Positions 16,131-22,420 of a DNA stretch of 25,419 nt are shown here, piece after piece (the stretch's first letter is position 1; each line of letters begins with the position of its first letter). Position numbers and translations under genes: made by a program. The DNA comes from an uncultured Lachnospiraceae bacterium. GTDB taxonomy: Bacteria; Bacillota; Clostridia; Lachnospirales; Lachnospiraceae. The notes below the pieces were generated by a model. It was not told the DNA's origin. It worked only from the letters and a program-made list of their open reading frames with translations, and ran no database searches. Location of the stretch: positions 1 through 25,419 of the forward strand of contig CAKRIL010000040.1 in the NCBI GenBank assembly GCA_934343915.1, written 5' to 3'.

Positions 16131-17288
16131 ATGAGCTGTGATTTAACAAGACAGAAGGGGATATATATACATATCCCCTTTTGCATTTCAAAATGTATAT
16201 ACTGCGATTTTTGTTCCGCGCCTGCGGATGATGAGACTAAGGAGCATTATGTAAATGCACTTTGCAGGGAGATAACTGCGGCAGGTGAGCGTGCGGCGGA
16301 AGATGGAGATAACAGAAAAATCTCTACGATTTTTTTCGGAGGAGGTACACCGTCAATTCTTCATTCTGCACTGCTGGTTCAGATAATGAATACGGTCAGG
16401 GCTGCTTTTGATGTGGCTGATGATGCTGAGATTACGGTTGAGTGTAATCCAGGTACGTTGAGCCGGAGCAAGCTTGAGACATATAGAGACATCGGAGTGA
16501 ACAGACTCAGCATAGGTCTGCAGTCACCGAACAACAGGGAGCTTAAGAACTTAGGGAGAATTCACACCTACGAACAGTTCGAGGAGTCATACATTGCTGC
16601 GAGACTTGCGGGCTTTGACAATATCAATGTCGATATAATGTCCGCAATTCCCAATCAGACCTTAGCCGGATATGAGGACAATCTGCGCAAGGTGATTGCT
16701 CTTAATACTGAGCACATATCGGCATACAGTCTGATTGTGGAGGAGGGAACCCCTCTGTATAAGATGGTAGAGTGTACTCATGGCAGGATTCTTCCGTCCG
16801 AGGACGAGGACAGAGAGATGTATGCCATGACCAAGGCAATGCTTGCCGATGCGGGATATTCAAGATATGAGATATCCAACTACGCCAAGCCGGGGCGCGG
16901 GTGCAGACATAACATATCCTATTGGGAAAGAGCGGACTATCTTGGATTCGGTGCGGCAGCAGCATCACTTCTTGGAAAAAGACGATTTACGAACACATAT
17001 GATGTGGCTTCATATATTGCAAGCCCGATTGACAATCACAGTGAAGAACAGCTTCTTGCTGTCAATGATGAGATGGAGGAGTATATGTTTCTCGGTCTGC
17101 GCATGATGAAGGGAGTTGACACTGTAAGATTCGGTGAGTTGTTCGGAAAGAGTTATGATGAAGTTTACGGAAGTATAACCGACAGGCAGATAGAGCAGGG
17201 GCTTATGGTGCACGACGGAAACAGGGTGCGCCTTACAGATATTGGAATTGACGTAAGCAACACTGTTATGGCAGAATTCATGCTATAA
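16131..17288 (+). CDS. hemW: Radical SAM heme chaperone HemW (coproporphyrinogen III oxidase-like)
   Basis: The 385-residue product carries the radical SAM cluster motif in IPFCISKCIYCDFCS (C18, C22, C25), then IFFGGGTPS, ECNPGTL, RLSIGLQS and a C-terminal HemW-type domain (GEEYMFLGLRMMKGV-like; here EEYMFLGLRMMKGVD). HemW binds heme and delivers it to membrane hemoproteins; it is often mislabelled as HemN. ATG 16131 is preceded by GTGAGG at good spacing. The GTG at 16119 is part of that site and is rejected as a start. It follows gltX by 17 bases and probably shares its transcript. In Bacillus the next gene would be hrcA; here the region downstream is a non-coding repeat array. Confidence 0.92.
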   Translation: MSCDLTRQKGIYIHIPFCISKCIYCDFCSAPADDETKEHYVNALCREITAAGERAAEDGDNRKISTIFFGGGTPSILHSALLVQIMNTVRAAFDVADDAEITVECNPGTLSRSKLETYRDIGVNRLSIGLQSPNNRELKNLGRIHTYEQFEESYIAARLAGFDNINVDIMSAIPNQTLAGYEDNLRKVIALNTEHISAYSLIVEEGTPLYKMVECTHGRILPSEDEDREMYAMTKAMLADAGYSRYEISNYAKPGRGCRHNISYWERADYLGFGAAAASLLGKRRFTNTYDVASYIASPIDNHSEEQLLAVNDEMEEYMFLGLRMMKGVDTVRFGELFGKSYDEVYGSITDRQIEQGLMVHDGNRVRLTDIGIDVSNTVMAEFML

Positions 17289-17337
17289 TTTCGAGAGTGC
17301 GGAGCACGGAGAAATCACGGTTATTATAGATTGAACA

Positions 17338-17582
17338 ATACACATGAATAGAATAAAGATTGTTGTGGGTATTTTCCTTTCTACAACATAAATAATACCA
17401 AAAATTAATCGAATTACTATGTCTTGTGGGTATATAGGGCTTATTAAATGGTACTATACCCGATTTTAACATGAATATCGACTGTTTATGGGTATGTTGG
17501 TATGAAAAGGTCTATATACCCATTAAGCATCAATAAAATGACTGAAATGGGTATGGAAGCTTAAAATCTGCCTGATATACCC
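17338..17582. repeat. Array of alternating GGGTAT/ATACCC motifs with about 61-bp period
   Basis: GGGTAT occurs at 17367, 17428, 17490 and 17549, each followed after 20-22 bases by ATACC(C) at 17395, 17456, 17516 and 17577. Viewed as hairpins, there are four units: GGTATT/AATACC, GGGTATA/TATACCC, ATGGGTAT/ATACCCAT and GGGTAT/ATACCC. Viewed the other way, units of 35-40 bases run from ATAC to GGGTAT (17338-17372, 17395-17433, 17456-17495, 17516-17554). Their interiors are partly alike, for example ACATGAATA in the first and third and GACTG in the third and fourth, and the segments between them are unlike. It fills most of the 349-base gap between hemW and the lipoprotein gene. No long open frame is present. 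Function unknown. Confidence 0.7.
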
Positions 17583-17637
17583 GAACAGACTTGTATATTT
17601 TTCCTGAAGGTTAAGTAATAAGAAAAAGGAGTAATAC

Positions 17638-18231
17638 ATGAAAAGCAGATACATAAAATTTATCACATTATTGCTGTGCACGCTGGCACTGTGCATGACA
17701 GCACTCGCAGGCTGCTCCAAGAAGGCCGATGCACAGCCTGAAAGCACAGAAGCTCCGACAGCCGAGGTCGAGGTAAAGAGCGGCACAACCATTGAGGATG
17801 GTATTCTCTTGGTGGGAATATCGTCAAGCCCGTACATAGATGAAGCAGAGGACGGTATGGTTGAAGGGTTTGAGATTGACCTTGCAAAGGCTATAGGCGA
17901 GCTTACTTTTCTGGAAGTGAAGTTTGTCAGGATGGACTACAGCGGAATATATGCAGAGCTTGATACGAGCAGTTTTGACTGCGTAATAAGCGGAGTTGAA
18001 ATAACTGATGCTGTTGACAAGGTGTATGATTTTTCGGCTTCCTATTATACTGATGATAAGGGGCATGATATAGGAGCAGTTGTTAAATCGGGAAATAACA
18101 GACTTCTCAACGTCCTTAATAAGTCCATTTCCATATTAAAGAGCAACGGAACGATGGGCGAGCTTTATACAAAATGGTTCGAGACAGATGGAACCGACGA
18201 GAGCACCAATCAGGACAGCAATAAAAAATAA
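17638..18231 (+). CDS. Orphan substrate-binding lipoprotein lacking its second lobe
   Basis: AAGGAG precedes the ATG. The product has a lipoprotein signal peptide with lipobox LAGC (C26), an acidic linker, and then a polar-amino-acid binding protein (PBP type II) domain: LLVGISSSPYIDE, MVEGFEIDLAKAIGE, FDCVISGVEITDAVDKVYDFSASYY. Directly after SYYTDDKG it jumps to a segment like the family C-terminus (GAVVKSGNNRLLNVLNKSISILKSNGTMGELYTKWF). About 80 residues are missing compared with usual members, close to the extent of lobe 2. At 197 residues it would be a one-lobe protein, probably unable to close on a ligand. No ABC permease or ATPase gene lies next to it. It may be an in-frame deletion relic or a binding or sensor protein with a changed role. 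Confidence 0.8.
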   Translation: MKSRYIKFITLLLCTLALCMTALAGCSKKADAQPESTEAPTAEVEVKSGTTIEDGILLVGISSSPYIDEAEDGMVEGFEIDLAKAIGELTFLEVKFVRMDYSGIYAELDTSSFDCVISGVEITDAVDKVYDFSASYYTDDKGHDIGAVVKSGNNRLLNVLNKSISILKSNGTMGELYTKWFETDGTDESTNQDSNKK

Positions 18232-18254
18232 TGGGAGTTAAGACGGAAAAACAC

Positions 18255-18283
18255 TTGCATTATATGGAAAATAGTGATATATT
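18255..18283 (+). promoter_or_regulatory. Candidate promoter of queT
   Basis: TTGCAT at 18255-18260 and TATATT at 18278-18283 are 17 bases apart. The predicted start is near 18290, upstream of the preQ1 riboswitch. It overlaps the hairpin that ends the previous gene. Confidence 0.5.
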
Positions 18284-18285
18284 AA

Positions 18286-18320
18286 GCAGGCTTTGTGAAA
18301 ACGAAGCCTGTATTTATTTA
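18286..18320 (+). terminator. Terminator after the lipoprotein gene
   Basis: CAGGCTTTG (18287-18295) pairs with CGAAGCCTG (18302-18310) as a 9-bp stem with one G/T pair around a 6-base loop. TATTTATTTA follows. It lies 55 bases after the lipoprotein stop codon. Confidence 0.65.
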
Positions 18321-18321
18321 T

Positions 18322-18364
18322 CCGAGTGTTCGTAACCATCCACTCGTAAAACAAAACTAAGGAG
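18322..18364 (+). promoter_or_regulatory. preQ1-I riboswitch controlling queT
   Basis: CGAGTG (18323-18328) and CACTCG (18341-18346) form the P1 stem around a 12-base loop, TTCGTAACCATC. It is followed by an A-rich tail and ACTAAGGAG, in which the ribosome site is embedded. This is the compact H-type pseudoknot layout of class I preQ1 aptamers. Because the tail that would pair in the ligand-bound state contains the Shine-Dalgarno sequence, control is probably at translation: bound preQ1 would hide the site. The downstream gene is a queuosine-precursor transporter, as expected. Confidence 0.85.
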
Positions 18365-18373
18365 ATTAAAAAA

Positions 18374-18859
18374 ATGAACAGGAAAGTATTATTTATCACT
18401 CAGGCAGCAGTAATAGCGGCACTCTATGTTGTGCTCACTTATGTGGCAGCTCTTTTGGGATTATCAAGCGGAGCCATTCAGGTGAGATTTTCGGAGGCAC
18501 TTACGGTACTGCCTTATTTTATTCCATCAGCTATACCGGGAGTCACAATCGGCTGTTTTCTTGCTAATCTGCTTACAGGCGGCGCAGTGCTTGACATTGT
18601 GTTCGGTTCAATAGCAACTCTTATAGGAGCTGTGGGCTCGTATTTTTTAAGAAAGCATAAGTGGCTTGTACCGCTTCCACCGATTATTGCCAATGTAATA
18701 ATAGTTCCATGGGTGCTTCAGACGGCCTATGGTATGACTGATGCATACTGGTATCTCATGCTTACCGTGGGTGCCGGTGAGGTTATCTCATGCTATATAT
18801 TCGGAATGATTCTCTTATTTGCACTTGATAAGCATAAGAAGACTATATTCCGTCAGTAA
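18374..18859 (+). CDS. queT: QueT family queuosine-precursor transporter (ECF S component)
   Basis: The 161-residue protein is almost wholly hydrophobic, with five or six predicted membrane helices. The first holds VIAALYVVLTYVAALLGLSSGAIQVRFSEALTVLP in outline (positions 13-47), and the conserved QVRFSEAL segment marks the QueT family. These proteins are the substrate-binding S components of energy-coupling factor transporters and work with shared EcfA and EcfT subunits encoded elsewhere to import preQ0 or preQ1. The ATG at 18374 lies 9 bases after the AAGGAG inside the preQ1 riboswitch, which supports both the start and the function. The gene is monocistronic, ending at a strong terminator. 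Confidence 0.93.
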   Translation: MNRKVLFITQAAVIAALYVVLTYVAALLGLSSGAIQVRFSEALTVLPYFIPSAIPGVTIGCFLANLLTGGAVLDIVFGSIATLIGAVGSYFLRKHKWLVPLPPIIANVIIVPWVLQTAYGMTDAYWYLMLTVGAGEVISCYIFGMILLFALDKHKKTIFRQ

Positions 18860-18900
18860 AATATATCTGTATGGCAGCGGTTACATGCCATCTGTATACT

Positions 18901-18968
18901 AAAAAAGTTCCGGCTTTGAGCGGAGAATGAGGTGTTCCTCAGGATACGCTTAAAGCCGGAACTTTTTT
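18901..18968. terminator. Large bidirectional terminator between queT and the GNAT gene
   Basis: A 22-bp stem (18901-18922 with 18947-18968), with one G/T pair, is bounded by six A and six T. Inside it a smaller hairpin, TGAGG with CCTCA, fills the loop. The core AGTTCCGGCTTT and its complement are GC-rich. It can end the queT transcript and the opposing acetyltransferase transcript. Confidence 0.92.
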
Positions 18969-18972
18969 GCGG

Positions 18973-19001
18973 GTGCCGGGTTCAGGTCCGGTACCCGGCA
19001 T
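18973..19001. repeat. GC-rich hairpin at the 3' end of the GNAT gene
   Basis: GTGCCGGGT (18973-18981) pairs with ACCCGGCAT (18993-19001) as a 9-bp stem around an 11-base loop, 5 bases beyond the acetyltransferase stop codon. It has no T-run of its own and stands next to the larger terminator. It may protect the 3' end of the minus-strand message. Confidence 0.6.
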
Positions 19002-19006
19002 ACGAT

Positions 19007-19615
19007 TTACAGTTTCAGCTCAGGAAAAGGTATAAGCTTCGGCATATCATGCACATGCTCCCCGATAACCTTTTCCATGTATACCATATCATACCAGCGG
19101 TTGAACTTGTAGCCGCAGTTGTGAAGGTGCGCACAGATTTTAAAACCCATATGCTCATGGAAATGGACACTTGCCTGAGTGAGATATTCATCTTCATTCT
19201 CAACGTATGCGACGCAGGAATAGAGGTTGGCTATATTCTGCTTCTTAAGAATAGATTCCATAATGCCGTATAGCTCGCGTCCGATTCCCATGCCGTGGCA
19301 GTCGTCGGAGAGATATATCGACATCTCGGCACACCATGAGTATGCGGCGCGCGGGTGGAAGGCATGTGCGTAGGCATAGCCGCTTATTTTATCGTCTATA
19401 AGAACGACTATATATGGAAATTTTGTGAGTACATCCGCTATGCGGGAGGCGAACTCCTCTACAGACGGAACCTCGTACTCATAGGTGATTGCCGTGTTCC
19501 TGACAAAGGGTGCATATATATTTACAAGCTCCTCCGCATCGTCGGTTGTGGCAATGCGGTATGTGACATGTGGGATTGATGAATTAAAAAGCGTGTCGAT
19601 GGTATGTGTGCTCAT
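19007..19615 (-). CDS. GNAT family N-acetyltransferase (phosphinothricin acetyltransferase-like)
   Basis: The 202-residue product begins MSTHTIDTLFNSS. The start at 19615 is set by GGAGG 7 bases upstream on the minus strand; the frame stays open to 19744 without another ribosome site. It has the GNAT fold pattern: YRIATTDDAEELVNIYAP, the strand IVVLIDDKISGYAYAHAF, the acetyl-CoA binding loop CHGMGIGRELYG, and ASVHFHEHMGFK near the C-terminus. The overall pattern (NTAITYEYEVPS, YSWCAEMSIYL, FNRWYDMVYME) is that of the Pat/bar-like subgroup, which acetylates amino groups of small molecules such as phosphinothricin or methionine sulfone. The true substrate is not known. It has its own promoter and faces a shared terminator, so it is monocistronic. 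Confidence 0.9.
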   Translation of the reverse strand: MSTHTIDTLFNSSIPHVTYRIATTDDAEELVNIYAPFVRNTAITYEYEVPSVEEFASRIADVLTKFPYIVVLIDDKISGYAYAHAFHPRAAYSWCAEMSIYLSDDCHGMGIGRELYGIMESILKKQNIANLYSCVAYVENEDEYLTQASVHFHEHMGFKICAHLHNCGYKFNRWYDMVYMEKVIGEHVHDMPKLIPFPELKL

Positions 19616-19643
19616 TGTTATGCCTCCGTAATTTATGTGTGAA

Positions 19644-19672
19644 ATTATAGCATTATTATTTTTGAATATCAA
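19644..19672 (-). promoter_or_regulatory. Promoter of the GNAT gene
   Basis: On the minus strand TTGATA (19667-19672) and a perfect TATAAT (19644-19649) are 17 bases apart, about 29 bases before the start codon. Confidence 0.8.
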
Positions 19673-19933
19673 TTCTGATTTTGCAACGATGGCGGAAGCA
19701 GAAGAAAATATTTCAAGGTCATTAGAACAACTTGCTTCGTACAACGGAGCTGATATGCATAAATATTACATGCCGTATACAACAAAATATAACAGTCTGT
19801 TTTGACACATGAATCTTGCATAACGGATAATTTGTACAGACATAAATTATCTGTTGCCTTAATGAATAATATATGATAAGGTATATGCGATGGTATTGTA
19901 AATGTAAGAACATTATATGGAACGGGGATTTGT
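19673..19933. other. Intergenic region between the GNAT gene and the response regulator
   Basis: The 318-base gap between divergent genes holds the two promoters listed separately. A short plus-strand open frame at 19635-19805 (56 codons, no ribosome site) has a charged, protein-like C-terminal half, including ENISRSLEQLASYNGADMHK. It could be a gene remnant. An inverted repeat, GATAATTT with AAATTATC (19826-19851), overlaps the -10 box of the regulator promoter. Confidence 0.4.
19802..19831 (+). promoter_or_regulatory. Promoter of the two-component operon with overlapping inverted repeat
   Basis: TTGACA at 19802-19807 and GATAAT at 19826-19831 are 18 bases apart. GATAATTT (19826-19833) is repeated inverted as AAATTATC (19844-19851) with 10 bases between, covering the -10 box and start site, so a repressor could bind there. 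A second weaker candidate is TTGCCT (19854-19859), 17 bases, TAAGGT (19877-19882). Confidence 0.6.
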
Positions 19934-20605
19934 ATGACAAAAATACTGCTTGTTGAGGATGAAGAGACTATTGTGAGGACACTTAAAGGCTTTCTGCGTG
20001 TGGAAGGCTTCGATGTTGACAATACCGATGGACAGAAGAATGCACTTGAGATGCTGGAAAGAAACGATTATGACCTTGCACTTTTGGATGTGTCATTAAG
20101 TGAAGGCAATGGATTTTCGCTCTGTTCGGCAATCAAGAAGGAAAAACAGCTTCCTGTTATATTTTTGACGGCATCAGGGGATGAATTCAGTGTTGTTACG
20201 GGGCTTGATCTGGGGGCGGATGACTATATTGCCAAGCCGTTCAGACCGAGGGAGCTTGTATCAAGAATAAACAGTGTGCTGAGAAGATGCGGTAAGAGCA
20301 GGAAGTTTTTTGATATAGATAATGTGAGGGTGGATTTGGACAAGGGAGTTGTGTACAGGAACGGTCAGGACTTGTATCTGTCAGCACTGGAATATAGGTT
20401 GTTTCTTGCGTTTATTAACAGTGAGGGCAGACTTCTCACAAGAAGCAGACTTCTCGAGGAGATATGGGATGTAGCGGGAGATTTCGTGAATGATAATACG
20501 CTCACGGTGTATATTAAGAGACTGCGCGACAAGATAGAGAATAATCCGGCGGAGCCGAGAATTATTGTGACTGTCAGAGGAATGGGATATAAGCTTGGGG
20601 GTTAA
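19934..20605 (+). CDS. OmpR-family response regulator
   Basis: The 223-residue product has a receiver domain with the acidic pair VEDEE near residue 8, phosphoacceptor D52 (LLDVSLSEGNG), T79 (IFLTA) and K101 (YIAKPF). A winged-helix DNA-binding domain follows from about residue 125, ending VRGMGYKLGG. All receiver key residues are present. ATG 19934 has GGGGA upstream. The kinase gene begins 3 bases after the stop, so they form one operon. Together with the downstream ABC genes the layout resembles the peptide-responsive regulator-kinase-transporter modules of Firmicutes (VncRS or BceRS types). The regulator probably acts on the tandem operator at 21647-21682; that link is inference. Confidence 0.95.
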   Translation: MTKILLVEDEETIVRTLKGFLRVEGFDVDNTDGQKNALEMLERNDYDLALLDVSLSEGNGFSLCSAIKKEKQLPVIFLTASGDEFSVVTGLDLGADDYIAKPFRPRELVSRINSVLRRCGKSRKFFDIDNVRVDLDKGVVYRNGQDLYLSALEYRLFLAFINSEGRLLTRSRLLEEIWDVAGDFVNDNTLTVYIKRLRDKIENNPAEPRIIVTVRGMGYKLGG

Positions 20606-20608
20606 GCC

Positions 20609-21616
20609 ATGTTAAAAAACAGAGAGACGAGGATATACATCGTAACGGGGATAATTCTTACGGTACTTATATGTGCCGTTGTGACTATATTTCATGTTCA
20701 GGCGTGGATTGGGATTGTTGCTGCGGTGGCGGCAATGCTCTTTCAGTATGTGTTTGAGGTGAAAAGGCGTTACAGCCACATGGAAAATATGGCACGGGAG
20801 ATAGACCTTGTACTTCACGGAAATGATAAGGTGACGTTTGCGGACTATGAGGAGGGTGATTTAAGCATACTGAGGAATGAAGTTTCAAAGATGACGGTGA
20901 TGCTTAGGCGGCAGGCAGAGAGGCTTAGCGGCGAGAAGGTTAAGCTTGCCGATTCGCTCGCGGATATATCACATCAGATAAGGACACCGCTCACCTCACT
21001 TAATCTTATGCTTGAGTCGCTTAAGAGTGAAGAGAATGATGATGAGCGGGCGAGAATTATATTCGATATGAGAAGACAGCTTGAGCGGATAGACGGGCTT
21101 GTCGTCTCGCTTTTGAAGCTTGCGAAGATGGATGCAGGCACGATAAAGCTTCAAAAGGCACCCGTGGAGCTTGGGGCACTTGTACGGTCGGCACTTGAAC
21201 CCGTTGAGATTATGCTTGAACTAAAGGGCATAGCCGTGAACGTGGATGTGAAGGGCACATATACAGGTGATAAGGAGTGGAGCAGGGAGGCATTAACCAA
21301 CATCCTTAAAAATTGTATGGAGCATACGGGTGACGGAGGTGTGATAAGCATAACAGGCTGCGAGAATGCGGTTCACACTGAGATTATTATTGAAGATACA
21401 GGCTGTGGCATCGACAATGATGACCTTCCGCATATATTCGAGAGATTCTATAAGGGAAAGAATGGGAAGAGTGACAGCTACGGAATAGGACTTGCGCTTG
21501 CGAGAGCTATAATAGCCGGACAGAACGGCACGATTAAGGCGGAGAACATTGCGGAGAATGCTGAAAAAATGAGCGGTGCGAGATTTGTCATAAGGTTTTA
21601 TAAAAGTGTCGTCTAA
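20609..21616 (+). CDS. Sensor histidine kinase of the two-component operon
   Basis: The 335-residue membrane protein has two closely spaced hydrophobic helices (about 8-30 and 33-49) with hardly any external loop, so it lacks a classical extracellular sensor domain. A HAMP-like or coiled linker (about 50-110) is followed by the H box ADISHQIRTPLTSL with H122, the N box ILKNCMEHTGDGG, the G1 box IEDTGCGIDNDD, the F box LPHIFERFYKG and the G2 box SYGIGLALARAII. A kinase with a tiny external loop fits the intramembrane-sensing type, where the signal often comes through the partner ABC transporter; that reading is inference. It is separated from the regulator by 3 bases and from the ABC ATPase gene by 115 bases containing a regulatory site. 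Confidence 0.93.
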   Translation: MLKNRETRIYIVTGIILTVLICAVVTIFHVQAWIGIVAAVAAMLFQYVFEVKRRYSHMENMAREIDLVLHGNDKVTFADYEEGDLSILRNEVSKMTVMLRRQAERLSGEKVKLADSLADISHQIRTPLTSLNLMLESLKSEENDDERARIIFDMRRQLERIDGLVVSLLKLAKMDAGTIKLQKAPVELGALVRSALEPVEIMLELKGIAVNVDVKGTYTGDKEWSREALTNILKNCMEHTGDGGVISITGCENAVHTEIIIEDTGCGIDNDDLPHIFERFYKGKNGKSDSYGIGLALARAIIAGQNGTIKAENIAENAEKMSGARFVIRFYKSVV

Positions 21617-21637
21617 GTTAATATGATTTGAGCGATT

Positions 21638-21699
21638 GCAGCTTTGTGACAGATTTGTAATAATACAGTCACGAAGCTGTAATTTTATTTTTTTATAGT
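21638..21699 (+). promoter_or_regulatory. Tandem response-regulator-like operator and promoter of the ABC genes
   Basis: TGACA-GATT-TGTAA (21647-21660) fits the TNACA-N4-TGTAA pattern described for BceR-type regulators. A weaker copy, TCACG-AAGC-TGTAA, follows 22 bases (two helical turns) downstream at 21669-21682. A -10 box TATAGT is at 21694-21699 with no good -35, so site 2 occupies the -35 region, as in promoters activated by OmpR-family proteins. The same DNA contains CAGCTTTGTGAC (about 21640-21651) and GTCACGAAGCTG as 12-bp inverted arms followed by a T-rich run, so an intrinsic terminator or attenuator reading is also possible. Confidence 0.55.
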
Positions 21700-21731
21700 A
21701 GATTTATCAAAAAGCAAAGAGAGGAACAGAT

Positions 21732-22418
21732 ATGGAGATATTGAGGGTTGAAAATTTGAGAAAGGAATACGGACGGGGAGAGGCGCGGGTTAACGCGCTT
21801 GACGGAGTTTCTTTTTCGGTGGAAAAGGGAGAGTTTGTGGCAATAATAGGTCCTTCGGGTTCGGGAAAATCGACGCTGCTTCACATCTTAGGAGGAGTTG
21901 ACAGACCGACATCGGGAAAGGTTTTTTTAAACGGTGAGGATGTCTATGCAAGAAATGAAACACAGCTTGCGATATTCAGAAGAAGGGAGGTCGGGCTGGT
22001 TTATCAGTTCTATAATCTGATTCCGGTGCTTGACGTTGTGGAGAATATTACACTTCCCGTTCAGATGGATGGGCGCAGGGTCAACGAAGAAAGGCTTGAG
22101 GAGCTTCTTAAGGTTTTGAAGCTGTCTGACAGGAGGCATCATCTTCCGAATGAACTCTCGGGAGGTCAGCAGCAGAGAGTGTCGATAGGAAGGGCACTCA
22201 TGAATGCACCTGCCGTGGTGCTTGCAGATGAACCGACGGGTAACCTTGACTCAAAAAACAGTCAGGAGATAGTTGAGCTTTTAAAGCTGTCGAACAAAAA
22301 GTATGAGCAGACACTTATAATCATTACGCACGATGAGAACATTGCTCTTCAGGCGGACCGCATCATCGCGATTGAGGATGGAAAAATTACAAGGGACGAG
22401 CGCACGGGGAGGAGGTAA
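21732..22418 (+). CDS. ABC transporter ATP-binding protein (MacB/LolD/BceA type)
   Basis: The 228-residue ATPase is complete: Walker A GPSGSGKST (about residues 39-47), Q loop in VYQFYNLIP, signature LSGGQQQRVSIGRAL, Walker B VVLADEPTGNLDS and the switch histidine in IIITHDE. LDGVSFSVEKGEFVAIIG and NLDSKNSQEIVELL place it in the MacB/LolD/BceA family that works with FtsX-like permeases, not in importers. GAGAGG precedes the ATG. It ends 2 bases before the permease gene, so the two are translated together. It powers export, or mechanical release of a peptide from the membrane. Confidence 0.95.
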   Translation: MEILRVENLRKEYGRGEARVNALDGVSFSVEKGEFVAIIGPSGSGKSTLLHILGGVDRPTSGKVFLNGEDVYARNETQLAIFRRREVGLVYQFYNLIPVLDVVENITLPVQMDGRRVNEERLEELLKVLKLSDRRHHLPNELSGGQQQRVSIGRALMNAPAVVLADEPTGNLDSKNSQEIVELLKLSNKKYEQTLIIITHDENIALQADRIIAIEDGKITRDERTGRR

Positions 22419-22420
22419 CT

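Noticed and set aside
17338..17582. A true CRISPR array
   Set aside because: Repeat copies differ at many positions and in length (35-40), the intervening segments are only 20-22 bases, and no cas gene is present. Kept as a repeat array of unknown role.
18871..18891. Short hairpin ATGGCA/TGCCAT after queT
   Set aside because: Only 6 bp with a 9-base loop and no T-run; the much stronger terminator at 18901 makes a separate role unlikely.
19616..19744. Longer N-terminus for the acetyltransferase
   Set aside because: GGAGG and a consensus promoter both place the start at 19615; the extension would span that promoter.
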